Of a stretch of DNA of 64,000 nucleotides, positions 17,783 to 26,582 are shown piece after piece. The stretch is from Aldehydirespirator sp965248735 (lineage in GTDB: Bacteria; Actinomycetota; Acidimicrobiia; Acidimicrobiales; Aldehydirespiratoraceae): the NCBI GenBank assembly GCA_965248735.1, contig OZ252146.1:2976001-3040000 (forward strand). The letters are read 5' to 3'. Each line of letters begins with the position of its first letter. Position 1 is the stretch's first letter. Under the pieces are notes generated by a model. That model was not told the DNA's origin. It did no database searches and was given only the letters and a program-made list of their open reading frames with translations. The position numbers and the translations under genes were made by a program.

Positions 17783-19473
17783 GCGGGCCCGGCCGGGCTG
17801 CCCGAGCGCTCGGCGCGCCACGCGGGCTGCCCGTCCTGCGACACCGCGTCGCCGTCGCCTCCGGCCGGGAGGACCCCGTCCCGCCCCGGGCCGAACAGGA
17901 GACTCGCGGCCCGCTCCACGCCAGGATCGCGGCGCAGCGTCTCGGCCGTCTCGAGCATCGCCAGCATGGTACGACGCCTAAGGAAGTCCTCCATGGCCAG
18001 GATGTGCTCGTGGCGGCCCATGACCATGACCTCGGCCGCGGAGCATTCGACGCGGTCGCTGAGGGGCACTCCCAGCTCCCGGGACTCGCCGACCAGGTCG
18101 GCCACTTCCAGTGCCCGGCGGCCGTGGCGGCGCCACAGCCTCGCCGCGGCCGGCTCGTCGATCCCCGCCCGGGAGGCGGTCCGGCGAAAACGGTCTCGAA
18201 CACCCTCGGGGGGCTCACCGAACCAGGCCCGGTCCGGGGACACGGGTTCGAGCCCGCAGTCGCGGGCAGCCGCCACAACCTCCTCACCCACGTTGAGGCA
18301 GTCGCTCAGCTTGCCGCCGAGTATGGAGATCGTCCCGCGCCGCTCGTCGGCTTCGACGGCATGGCGGCGCGACAGCTCGGTCCAGTCGCAGTCGGTGTCC
18401 TCGCCCGCGCTGATCACCAGCGGACGCACGCCGCAGCGGTACGCGATCACATCGTCGTCCCGCAGCGGCCGGGACAGCTGGAGCCGGCCGTTGGCCTGCT
18501 CGAGCAGGAAGTTGCGGTCGTCGAGGGTGACCGACACTTCCGCTCCGTCCACACGGGTGTCGGTTGTGCCTATCAGGGAGCGATGGCCCATCGGGATGAC
18601 GTAGAACAGCCTCTGCTCGTCGTCGAAGAACGCCAGGACCCGCCCCGACTCGGTCACTCGTGGCACCACAATGTGCGCTCCCTTCGAGAAGCACAGCGCC
18701 TGGCGCAGCGTGGTGCCGGCAAGCCGGGCAAGTTCTGCGGCCCGGGGGCCGGCGGCATTGACCAGCACGGTCGCCGAGACGGTGTGGCGGCTGCCTGTCA
18801 GCCGGTCGGTCACGTCGGCCCGCCAGCCGCGGCCGGCGCGCTCGGCGCTGTCAAGGCGCAGCCGTGACACGGCTGCCGCTCCGTTGTCGATGGCGTCAAG
18901 CATGATCTGGAGCACGAAGCGAGCGTCGTTGTCGACGAGGAGATAGTCCGAGTACTCGACTGCTCCTCGGACGCCGCCGGAGTCGACGGAGGGCTCGGCG
19001 GTCGCCAACGCACGCGCCGACAGTCGCCGGGGCCGCCCCGTGGCGAACCTCCCCAGCGCCCAGTAGGCGTGCGCGCCCAGAGCGGCGTACGTCGGCGAGT
19101 ACGGTGACGTGGGGCCGAGTGTGGCGAGGAACCGGACCTCCTGGACCCGGCTGGCGTAGGAGCGGGCCAGAAGGTTGCGCGAGCGGCACAGCCCCGCAAC
19201 CAGTCCGAGTTCGTAGGTCTGCAGGTACTTGAAGCCGCCCCAGACGAGGTTGGACGACTCCTGGCTCACACCCGATCCGAAGTCCTCGGACTCGATGAGC
19301 GCCACGCTCAGTCCGTGGGTGGCCAGCGCCAGCGCCGAGATCGCGCCGTTGATCCCTCCGCCCACGACCAAGGCGTCGTGTCCATGGGCGGTCAATCGAT
19401 CCAGGTGCTCTTCTCTGACCACCGACGGGTGCAGCCCCTCTTCGGCAGGCCCGGGCGCGGCATCGCTGCTCAT
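17779..19473 (-). CDS. glpD: Glycerol-3-phosphate dehydrogenase (FAD, GlpD/GlpA type)
   Basis: This 564-residue flavoprotein oxidises glycerol-3-phosphate to dihydroxyacetone phosphate at the membrane. The FAD motif ALVVGGGINGAISALALA is near residue 30. SSNLVWGGFKYLQ, LVNAAGPRAAELA and VIPMGHRSLIGTTDTR are typical GlpD segments, and a C-terminal helical domain is present. The ATG at 19473 overlaps the IclR stop (ATGA). The alternative start at 19572 lies inside the IclR gene. It belongs to a tight IclR-glpD-glpK unit. Confidence 0.92.
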   Translation of the reverse strand: MSSDAAPGPAEEGLHPSVVREEHLDRLTAHGHDALVVGGGINGAISALALATHGLSVALIESEDFGSGVSQESSNLVWGGFKYLQTYELGLVAGLCRSRNLLARSYASRVQEVRFLATLGPTSPYSPTYAALGAHAYWALGRFATGRPRRLSARALATAEPSVDSGGVRGAVEYSDYLLVDNDARFVLQIMLDAIDNGAAAVSRLRLDSAERAGRGWRADVTDRLTGSRHTVSATVLVNAAGPRAAELARLAGTTLRQALCFSKGAHIVVPRVTESGRVLAFFDDEQRLFYVIPMGHRSLIGTTDTRVDGAEVSVTLDDRNFLLEQANGRLQLSRPLRDDDVIAYRCGVRPLVISAGEDTDCDWTELSRRHAVEADERRGTISILGGKLSDCLNVGEEVVAAARDCGLEPVSPDRAWFGEPPEGVRDRFRRTASRAGIDEPAAARLWRRHGRRALEVADLVGESRELGVPLSDRVECSAAEVMVMGRHEHILAMEDFLRRRTMLAMLETAETLRRDPGVERAASLLFGPGRDGVLPAGGDGDAVSQDGQPAWRAERSGSPAGPA

Positions 19474-20282
19474 TCGAAGGCGATGGGATCGGGTGAGGGC
19501 AGGGGAAAGTCCCATTCGCCCCCCAGGAGCTCCGACAGCGTCTTGGCTGCGGTGCAGACCAGCGCCGCGCATTTCCCGATGACTTCGCCGTGAAGGCGTG
19601 TCGCCGGACCCGAGATGCCAATGGAAGCGCGCACGTTGCCGCCGATGCCGACCACGGGCGAGGCGACACAGCGAACCCCGATGTTGAGCTCCTCATTGTC
19701 CAAAGCGAAGCCCCGCTCTGCGGTTGCAGAAAGGTCCCGCAGGAATTCTGCCCTGTCGGTGGTCGTGTGCTCGGTGAACCTCTCGAGGGCGCCGAGATCC
19801 ACCACCTCTCCGAGTGCCTCAGCGGAGTCGCGGCAGTACAGGGCCTTGCCGGTGGAAGTCGCGTGCACCACCACAGGTGCCCCGATCTCTGTCTCGACCG
19901 TGATCTTGCGAGCCAGGCGCTCCCTGGCGATGTAGACGCCGCCGCCCACCGTGCGATGGGCGAGGTGGACCGACTCCCCGGTGACGTTCATCAGCTCGCG
20001 CATCAGCGGGCGGGCCTGGGCGATGAGATCCATATTGCGCAGCAGCGAGCCGGCCAGCTGCACGACCCCGGCGCCCAGGGTGTAGGTCTTGTTGGCCTCG
20101 TCGCGATGCACGTAGCCCCGCTTCTTGAGCACGCCCAGCAGCCGATGCACATGGCCGTTGTCGGCGTCGAGCATCCGGGCCAGCTCGCTGAGCCCTACCG
20201 GGCCTGGCACCGACCCCAGTGCTTCAAGCACGTCGAGACCGGTCATCAGCGCTCCTGCCACGCGGGGCTCGGCTCCGGCCAT
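19470..20282 (-). CDS. IclR-family transcriptional regulator
   Basis: This 270-residue regulator has an N-terminal winged helix (LDVLEALGSVPGPVGLSELARML, NGHVHRLLGVLKKRGYVHRD) and an effector domain with HATSTGKALYC and GVRCVASPVVG. It lies 1 base after the Gfo/Idh/MocA gene and overlaps glpD by 4 bases. It probably regulates this glycerol/polyol cluster in response to an intermediate. The ATG at 20282 is chosen, and the longer frame to 20540 runs into the upstream gene. Confidence 0.92.
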   Translation of the reverse strand: MAGAEPRVAGALMTGLDVLEALGSVPGPVGLSELARMLDADNGHVHRLLGVLKKRGYVHRDEANKTYTLGAGVVQLAGSLLRNMDLIAQARPLMRELMNVTGESVHLAHRTVGGGVYIARERLARKITVETEIGAPVVVHATSTGKALYCRDSAEALGEVVDLGALERFTEHTTTDRAEFLRDLSATAERGFALDNEELNIGVRCVASPVVGIGGNVRASIGISGPATRLHGEVIGKCAALVCTAAKTLSELLGGEWDFPLPSPDPIAFE

Positions 20283-20283
20283 C

Positions 20284-21426
20284 TCAGGCGCCTCCCTTCG
20301 GGGCCGAATCGCCCGCGTCGCGTTGTCCCAACAGCTCTGAGCGCACTGCCTGGGCTGATCGGCCCACCGGGGCGTCGACGGCGACCGCGGAGCCGTCGGA
20401 AGCCGACCGCTGCGCCGCCAGCGCGGCGGCCAGCACGTCGCGGCCCTCGGCCACGGTGAGCACCGGCTCGCGGCCCGCCGCGATCGTGTCCAGAAGGCTG
20501 CGGGTCGCCCCGATGAAGGAGTGCTCCCAGCCCGTCTCACACTCGTACGTCTCGACGCGGCCGTCGGCGTAGCTCACCACCGGCGGCGGGTCGCCGATCT
20601 GGCCGTGGCCCCGGTTGACCCACACCACTCCCCTAGTGCCGGTGATCTCCATCCGGTCGTCCTGCGCATAATGGGAGGTGCCCTCGACTAGCAGCTCCTG
20701 GGAGTACACGACCTCGAGGCTGGCGACCGTCCCGGATTCGTAGCGCATTGACACCAGCGACGGAGAGTCGAGCTCGAAGGACAGCACAAAGGTGGATCCG
20801 ATCCAGGCGTGGACCTCCGCCGGCTGCCCGAGCACGATCCAGGCGAGCGAGAACTTGTGGTGGCCGTCGTCGAACACCAGCGGCCCGCCACCGCACTCCT
20901 CGGGGTTGCTGCGCCACAGCAGGGCCGAGAACGGGATGTCCCACGCGCTCGGGCTGTAGCCGGCGTTGCTTTTGAGCCGCACCGACAGCGGCTCGCCGAT
21001 CAGGCCCTGCTCGATGAGTTCCAGCGCCTTGAGGACGGGCGGATAGAACAGAAAGTTCTCGTAGAGGCGGACCACCTTCGACGATTCGCTGGCGGCGCCG
21101 AGGAGCCGGTCGGCGTCGGCCAGGCTCAACGACAGCGGCTTCTGCAGCGACACGTGCAGGTCGCACCCGATGGCGAACTCCGCCAGCTCGCAGTGCAGGT
21201 GGTGCGGCACGATTATCTCGACAAGGTCCACCAGCCCGGACTGGCACAGCTCGCGGTAGTCCTCGAAGATGACCGCTTCTGGAAGCCCCCACTTCTCAGC
21301 CCTGGACGCCGCGTTGGCGCGGTCGACGTCGCAGAGGGCGACGATGGCGGCGTCGTCGCGGTCCCGATACCCCAGTGCATGCAGGTCCGAGATCCGGCCG
21401 CAGCCGATGATTCCCACGCGGAGCAT
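20284..21426 (-). CDS. Gfo/Idh/MocA-family dehydrogenase
   Basis: This 380-residue NAD(P)-dependent oxidoreductase has a Rossmann start (LRVGIIGCGRISDLHALGY) and an LQKPLSLSLADAD segment where most members have EKP, so the usual glutamate is a glutamine here. A C-terminal beta-sheet domain carries GGGPLVFDDGHHKFSLAWIV, which holds the usual catalytic HH pair. The family includes inositol and sugar dehydrogenases. The ATG at 21426 is 2 bases from the permease stop. Its place between sugar permeases and IclR suggests that it acts on the imported substrate. Confidence 0.9.
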   Translation of the reverse strand: MLRVGIIGCGRISDLHALGYRDRDDAAIVALCDVDRANAASRAEKWGLPEAVIFEDYRELCQSGLVDLVEIIVPHHLHCELAEFAIGCDLHVSLQKPLSLSLADADRLLGAASESSKVVRLYENFLFYPPVLKALELIEQGLIGEPLSVRLKSNAGYSPSAWDIPFSALLWRSNPEECGGGPLVFDDGHHKFSLAWIVLGQPAEVHAWIGSTFVLSFELDSPSLVSMRYESGTVASLEVVYSQELLVEGTSHYAQDDRMEITGTRGVVWVNRGHGQIGDPPPVVSYADGRVETYECETGWEHSFIGATRSLLDTIAAGREPVLTVAEGRDVLAAALAAQRSASDGSAVAVDAPVGRSAQAVRSELLGQRDAGDSAPKGGA

Positions 21427-21428
21427 GG

Positions 21429-22310
21429 CTACTCCTTGAGCGCCCCGGAGAGAAGTCCCCGGACGAAGTGCTTCTGGAAGATGAAGAATACGACAACTGT
21501 CGGGACGCTGGCGATGACCGCCAGCGACGCTTGGGTGCCGTAGGCCACCGTGAACTGGCCCTTCACGTTGAGCAGCCCGAGCATGATGGTGGCCACGTCG
21601 TCGCGGGCGCTGGTGAACACTAGCGGGTACAGGAAGTCGTTCCAGATGAACGTGAACTGCAGCGTGGCCAGCGCGGCCAGCGCCGGCCTGGCCAGCGGCA
21701 GCATCACCCGCCAGAAGACCTGGCCCTCGCTGGCGCCGTCGATCAGGGCCGCGTGGCGCAGCGAGTCGGGGATCTGATCGAAGAAGTTGCGCATCACCAG
21801 CGTGCAGACCGAGAACCCGACCGCGGAGTGGATCAGGATCATGGGCCACAGGGTGTTGAGGAGGCCGAAGTCCCTGAAGAGGGTGAACAGGGGCACGAGC
21901 AGCACCTGGGGCGGGACGAACAGCCCCGAGACGATGATCAACTGGATGACGGTGCCGCCGCGGGGCCGGAACTTGGCCAGCGCGTACCCGATGAGCGTGC
22001 CCCCGGCGATGGAGACGAACACGGCCGGAATGGCGACATGGAACGAGTTGATCAGGTAGCGGACGGTGTTGGCGGTCTGCCACACGTCGATGTAGTTGGC
22101 GAAGGTCAGCTCGCCGCTCAGCGCCCAGATGCCGCGCCTCGCGATCTCGGCGTTGGTCTTGAGCGACGTGGAGACAACGCCAAACACCGGCACCAGGTAC
22201 GCCGCGACGAACAGCGCGATCAGCACCATGCCGATGCGGTGTCGCAGCGTGCGGCCGCGGCTCGACGCGGCGGGCTCGCGGGAGGCGACGCGGGCGGCCC
22301 TAGTCGACAT
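21429..22310 (-). CDS. Sugar ABC transporter permease (MalG/UgpE family)
   Basis: This 293-residue inner-membrane permease has about six helices, starting with IGMVLIALFVAAYLVPVFGVV. The cytoplasmic EAA-type loop reads AALIDGASEGQVFWRVMLPLARP, where the ATPase docks. The C-terminal FFIFQKHFVRGLLSGALKE is the usual end for this family. It overlaps the other permease by 11 bases and forms a heterodimer with it. Confidence 0.94.
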   Translation of the reverse strand: MSTRAARVASREPAASSRGRTLRHRIGMVLIALFVAAYLVPVFGVVSTSLKTNAEIARRGIWALSGELTFANYIDVWQTANTVRYLINSFHVAIPAVFVSIAGGTLIGYALAKFRPRGGTVIQLIIVSGLFVPPQVLLVPLFTLFRDFGLLNTLWPMILIHSAVGFSVCTLVMRNFFDQIPDSLRHAALIDGASEGQVFWRVMLPLARPALAALATLQFTFIWNDFLYPLVFTSARDDVATIMLGLLNVKGQFTVAYGTQASLAVIASVPTVVVFFIFQKHFVRGLLSGALKE

Positions 22311-23190
22311 AGCTCCCTCGCCGGCCCCACCAGGTCAGCCCGCCTACCACGACGAGGGTCATGGCGAACAGGATGAGCGACACTGCGCTGGCCAGCCCCT
22401 GTTCCTGCTGTCGGAACAGGATCCGCCACACCAGCATGGGCATGGTCTCGGTCTCCCGGACCGGCCCTCCCTGCGTCATGGCGTACACCAGGTCGAAGTT
22501 GCGCAGCGAGTTGATCGCGATCAGCGAGAGCACGACGGTGGTGATGGGCCGCAGCAGGGGCACAATCACGCGGCGGAACGCCTGAAATTGGCCGGCGCCG
22601 TCGACCCTCGCCGCCTCGACGAGCTCAGTGGGGATCGACGTGAGACCGGCCAGGTAGAGGATCATGGCCAGCACGGTCTGTTGCCATGCCCAGGCGATGA
22701 ACACCGCATACAGGGCTGTCGAGCGGTTGGCGAGCCATGCCTCCTGGAGGCTCTCCAAGCCCACGACGCCCAGGACCTGGTTGATCAGCCCGTCGCCGGG
22801 CTGGTAGATCCAGATCCAGACCTGGCCGACCACCATCAGGCTGATGGAGATCGGCACGAACAGCGCCGACTTCATGATTGCGGCGAACCGGCTGCTCGCT
22901 TGCAGCACCATCGCAAACGCCAGTCCCAGCGCGGGCGGGATCAACGCGCCGAACAGCGTCCACACCAGCGTGATCCGGATCGACTTGCGGATGTGGTCGT
23001 CACCGAGGGCCTCGGTGAAGTTGGCGAGGCCGATCCACTCGCGGGATTGGCCGAGCAGGCTGGCGTCGGTGAAGCTGAGGCGCAGGGCCATTGCAGTGGG
23101 CAGCACCACTATCGCGGCGAACAGCGCCATTGGCGGCCCCATGAAAAGAACTGCCCAGCGCGTTGTCGGCTTCAATGCGCCGCCTCCCAT
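22300..23190 (-). CDS. Sugar ABC transporter permease (MalF/UgpA family)
   Basis: This 296-residue permease starts with a conserved first helix (AVLFMGPPMALFAAIVVLPT). It has an EAARVDGAGQFQAFRRVIVP docking loop and ends in hydrophobic helices. The pattern YAMTQGGPVRETETMPMLVW is typical of UgpA/MalF homologues. It works with the adjacent MalG-type permease and the lipoprotein encoded 127 bases upstream. Confidence 0.94.
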   Translation of the reverse strand: MGGGALKPTTRWAVLFMGPPMALFAAIVVLPTAMALRLSFTDASLLGQSREWIGLANFTEALGDDHIRKSIRITLVWTLFGALIPPALGLAFAMVLQASSRFAAIMKSALFVPISISLMVVGQVWIWIYQPGDGLINQVLGVVGLESLQEAWLANRSTALYAVFIAWAWQQTVLAMILYLAGLTSIPTELVEAARVDGAGQFQAFRRVIVPLLRPITTVVLSLIAINSLRNFDLVYAMTQGGPVRETETMPMLVWRILFRQQEQGLASAVSLILFAMTLVVVGGLTWWGRRGSYVD

Positions 23191-23317
23191 ATGCGCCCGC
23201 CCGGTGTCTGGGACCGGAGGCTAGGGCGTCAGATGCAGCCGCAGGCGGCGCCGGACCCTATTGAGCGGGTCCGGCGCCGCCAGAGGGCTAGTCGTCCAGC
23301 GGGGGTTCTCTGGTCCG

Positions 23318-24682
23318 CTAGCCCGCGAACGCGGCTGTCGCGTCGGCCTGGGCGCTCGCCTGCAGGTCCGCGTAGCTCGACGGGTCGTCCATGAACGCCT
23401 GGAACATGTCCAGACCGACTTCAGCCACCGCCGGTGGCGTGGCCAGGTCGTAGTTGAAGGAGTAGGAGTCGGCCTTGCCGACCTCCACCAGCGCCTTGGC
23501 CATCACCGGGTTGAGCTGGCTGGTGTCGGCGTTGGCGTTCGGCGGCAGCGCGCCTTGCTCGAGAGCCCACTTGAGCTGATTGTCCGGTTGGGCGTAGTGC
23601 ACCAGCAGAGCCTTGGCGCCCTCGGGGTTGGCCGCGTCGGCCGAGAGGGCCCAACCGTCGATCGGTCCTAGGGCGGCGTTCTCGATGAGGGGGTCCATGA
23701 CCGGGAAGTTGAAGAAGTCGTAGTCGGTTACCGGCTCGAGGCCATTGCCGTTCCAGTAGCCGGTGATCCACGTGCCCATCAGGGTCATGGCCGCCTCGCC
23801 GTTGGCCACCTGGTCGGCCGCGTCGGTCCAGTCGTAGGCGTTGGCATCGTCGACGAAGAAGCCCGTGTCCACCAGGTCCTTCCACAACTCCAGAGCCTGG
23901 GTGACCTGGAGGTCTTCGTAGGAGGCCTCGCCCGACATCAGCTTGGCCCGGTAGTCGGGGCCCGCCGTGCGCAGGATGAGGAAGTCGAACCAGAACTGCG
24001 CGGGCCAGCGGAACTGCGAGCCCAGCGCGAAGGGCTTGACACCGGTCGCGGCGATCTGCTCCGCGGCGACGAACAGTTCCTCGCCGGTGGTGGGCATCTC
24101 GGTGATGCCGGCCTCGGCCATCACGTGGGGGTTGTAGAAGAAGGCCACGTAGTGGAAACCGAACGGCAGCAGGTGCGGCTCGCCTCCGTAGATCCCGGCG
24201 TCCACGAGGGCCTTCGGGAACGCGTTCCATACGTCGGCATCGTCGAAGACCTCGGTGATCGGCTGCAGATGGCCGTTCTCGTACACCGACTGGGTCCGGG
24301 CGCCGGCCCAGTACGAGAAGACGTCGGGCGGCTCGCCGCCAGCCAGGGCGATCAGGATCTGGTCCTTGAAGGCCTCGTGCTCGATCGGGCTAACCACCGC
24401 CTCGCCGGTCTCGAACGTGGTGTTGATGTCGAGGATGCCCTGCTGGCCGAGGTCGGATCCGTAGTAGTGGCCCACCGACACCTCGCCCAGGCTCATCATC
24501 TCGTCTTCGACCATCTCCTCCTCGGGAGCCTCCGTCGTCGCGGGAGCGGCCGCGGTGGTGGTCTGGGCCGGTTGGGCCGCGGGCTCGTCGGCCTCGTCGT
24601 CGCCGCAAGCCGCGGCCACGATCGCGAAGGCGGCCAGAACCGGCAGCAGCCAGCCGACGCGCGTCTTCGTACAGGTGCTCAT
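23318..24682 (-). CDS. Extracellular solute-binding lipoprotein (sugar ABC importer)
   Basis: This 454-residue binding protein has a signal peptide with a lipobox (LAAFAIVAAAC, Cys about residue 26) and a Thr/Ala/Glu-rich linker. The mature protein is a family 1 solute-binding fold (FETGEAVVSPIEHEAFKDQI, ALAGGEPPDVFSYWAG, WALSADAANPEGAKALLVHY). A ribosome site complementary to TCCCTCC is at 24687-24693. The ligand, such as a sugar, polyol or glycerol-3-phosphate, is not visible from sequence. The 127-base leader holds a GCATCTGATGC palindrome near 24747 that may be an operator. Confidence 0.93.
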   Translation of the reverse strand: MSTCTKTRVGWLLPVLAAFAIVAAACGDDEADEPAAQPAQTTTAAAPATTEAPEEEMVEDEMMSLGEVSVGHYYGSDLGQQGILDINTTFETGEAVVSPIEHEAFKDQILIALAGGEPPDVFSYWAGARTQSVYENGHLQPITEVFDDADVWNAFPKALVDAGIYGGEPHLLPFGFHYVAFFYNPHVMAEAGITEMPTTGEELFVAAEQIAATGVKPFALGSQFRWPAQFWFDFLILRTAGPDYRAKLMSGEASYEDLQVTQALELWKDLVDTGFFVDDANAYDWTDAADQVANGEAAMTLMGTWITGYWNGNGLEPVTDYDFFNFPVMDPLIENAALGPIDGWALSADAANPEGAKALLVHYAQPDNQLKWALEQGALPPNANADTSQLNPVMAKALVEVGKADSYSFNYDLATPPAVAEVGLDMFQAFMDDPSSYADLQASAQADATAAFAG

Positions 24683-24809
24683 GTGCGTTCCCTCCTGGGT
24701 TCGTGCGTGTTCAAGCGCGGGCTCTGCCCGGCGCCGGCGGGACTCTAGCATCTGATGCCAAATAGGCAACGTCATTGCGAGATGATCAACGCACCCGACC
24801 GTGCCAGCG

Positions 24810-26582
24810 TCAGCCCAGGCGCCCCACGTCGATGTCTGCCCCCCGGTTGGCCTGTTCAATGAGGCGCGACTGCAGCGCGCGCCAGCGGGTGGAAGCGGAC
24901 CCTTCAAGTGGGTCGCCGTCGACGGAAGCCTCGCGCCGGCGGCGTTCAAGCTCGGCTCCATCCACCAGCAGGTCCAGGCGGCCGGAGCGAGCGTCGAGCT
25001 CGATGATGTCGCCGTCACGCACCAGTCCCAACGGCCCCAGCGACCCCTCCGGTGCCACGTGCAGCACGACCGTCCCGAAGGCGGTGCCACTCATGCGGGC
25101 GTCGGAGACGCGCACCATGTCGGCGACGCCCGCAGCCGCGAGCCGTCTGGGGATCGGCATCGCTCCGGCCTCCGGCATGCCCGACGCGGCGGGGCCGCAC
25201 CCCCTCAGCACCAGCACCGAGTTGGCCGAAGCGTCCACGGTGTCTAGGCGGGCTTGCATGTCCTCAACCCCGTCGAACACCACTGCCGGGCCGCGGTGGG
25301 ACAGCAGCCTCGGCGTGGCCGCTCCGGTCTTGATCACGGCCCCGTCTGGGGCCAGAGACCCGAAGAGCACCACCATGCTCGGATCGGAGGACACGGGCGC
25401 TTCGAGCGGCCGAAGCACCGACGGCCAGGGCGGGGAGCCGGCCACGCCCTCCAGCGACTCGCCGAGAGTGCAGCCGAGCGCGGTGGCCGCACCAAGGTCG
25501 ACTCTGGGTGCCAGTTCGGCCAGCAGTGCGGGCACCCCGCCCGCGTCGTGGAGGTCGTCGAGGAAGCCGGTGCCTGTGGGCCGGCAGTCCACTATCGGCG
25601 GCACCGACGCGGCGGCGTCGCCCAGCTCGGCCAGCGAGAGGTCGACTCCGGCCCGGCCGGCCAGCGCCAGCAGGTGCACCACCGCGTTGGTGGAGCCGCC
25701 GATGGCGCCCAGCACCGCGGAAGCGTTCAGGAAGCTGGCCCTGGTGAGGATCCGCTGAGGGGTCAGACCCTCGCCGACCATCTCGACGATCCTGCGCCCC
25801 GAGCGGGTACCCACCCGGAGGCGGTCGCCGCTGGGTGCCGGGGCGGTGGAGGAACCGGGCACGGCCAAGCCCAGCACTTCGGCCATGATGGCCATCGTCG
25901 AGGCGGTCCCCATGACCATGCACGTCCCGCCGGTTGGGGCCAGCACCCCGGCCACGGCGCGGATCTCGGTCTCGCTCACATCGCCGGCCCGGTGCCCAGC
26001 CCACATGCGCCGGCAGTCGGTACACGCGCCGACGCGCTCGCCCCGCCAGCGCGACGCGATCATCGGTCCGGCCACCACCTCGAGGGCCGGCCGGCCAGCT
26101 GAGACGGCACCCATCAGCTGGCCCGGCACCGTCTTGTCGCAGCCGCCCAGCAGCACCACCGCGTCCATCGGCTGGGCCCGCACCAGCTCTTCGACCTCCA
26201 GAGCCAGCAGGTTTCGGAACATCATGCTGGTCGGGTCCAGGAACACTTCCCCCAACGACATGGTCGGGAAGACCAGCGGCACTCCCCCGGCCTGGGCCAC
26301 TCCCCTCTTGACCCCCTCGAGCAGGACCGGCATCTCGCGGTGGCACGGTGTGAAGTCGCTGATCGAGTGGCCCACGCCGATGATCGGGCGGTCGGTGTCG
26401 GCATCGTCGTAGCCGGCAGACGCCAGGAACACCGAGCGCGCGAAGCGGCTGAAGCCGGCATCTCCATAGGAGGTTGGGCCCTGGTGGATGCCCCATGAGC
26501 TGTCATAGAACGATGACCCCGGCGCGGCTGTCACGTCGGAGCCCGCGTCTTGGCGGGTCTGTTCGTCGTGGTGTTCCTTCAC
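24810..26582 (-). CDS. IlvD/Edd-family dehydratase (probably a sugar-acid dehydratase)
   Basis: This 590-residue iron-sulfur dehydratase has VLLGGCDKTVPGQL with the first cluster cysteine, GACTDCRRMWAG, GGTCMVMGTASTM with another cluster cysteine, and AIGGSTNAVVHLLALA. The C-terminal domain has VSDARMSGTAFGTVVLHVAPE. The family removes water from dihydroxy acids. In this sugar cluster an aldonate is more likely than the isoleucine-pathway substrate. It starts with GTG and overlaps the ThDP gene by 4 bases. A second member lies at 40.6 kb. Confidence 0.85.
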   Translation of the reverse strand: MKEHHDEQTRQDAGSDVTAAPGSSFYDSSWGIHQGPTSYGDAGFSRFARSVFLASAGYDDADTDRPIIGVGHSISDFTPCHREMPVLLEGVKRGVAQAGGVPLVFPTMSLGEVFLDPTSMMFRNLLALEVEELVRAQPMDAVVLLGGCDKTVPGQLMGAVSAGRPALEVVAGPMIASRWRGERVGACTDCRRMWAGHRAGDVSETEIRAVAGVLAPTGGTCMVMGTASTMAIMAEVLGLAVPGSSTAPAPSGDRLRVGTRSGRRIVEMVGEGLTPQRILTRASFLNASAVLGAIGGSTNAVVHLLALAGRAGVDLSLAELGDAAASVPPIVDCRPTGTGFLDDLHDAGGVPALLAELAPRVDLGAATALGCTLGESLEGVAGSPPWPSVLRPLEAPVSSDPSMVVLFGSLAPDGAVIKTGAATPRLLSHRGPAVVFDGVEDMQARLDTVDASANSVLVLRGCGPAASGMPEAGAMPIPRRLAAAGVADMVRVSDARMSGTAFGTVVLHVAPEGSLGPLGLVRDGDIIELDARSGRLDLLVDGAELERRRREASVDGDPLEGSASTRWRALQSRLIEQANRGADIDVGRLG

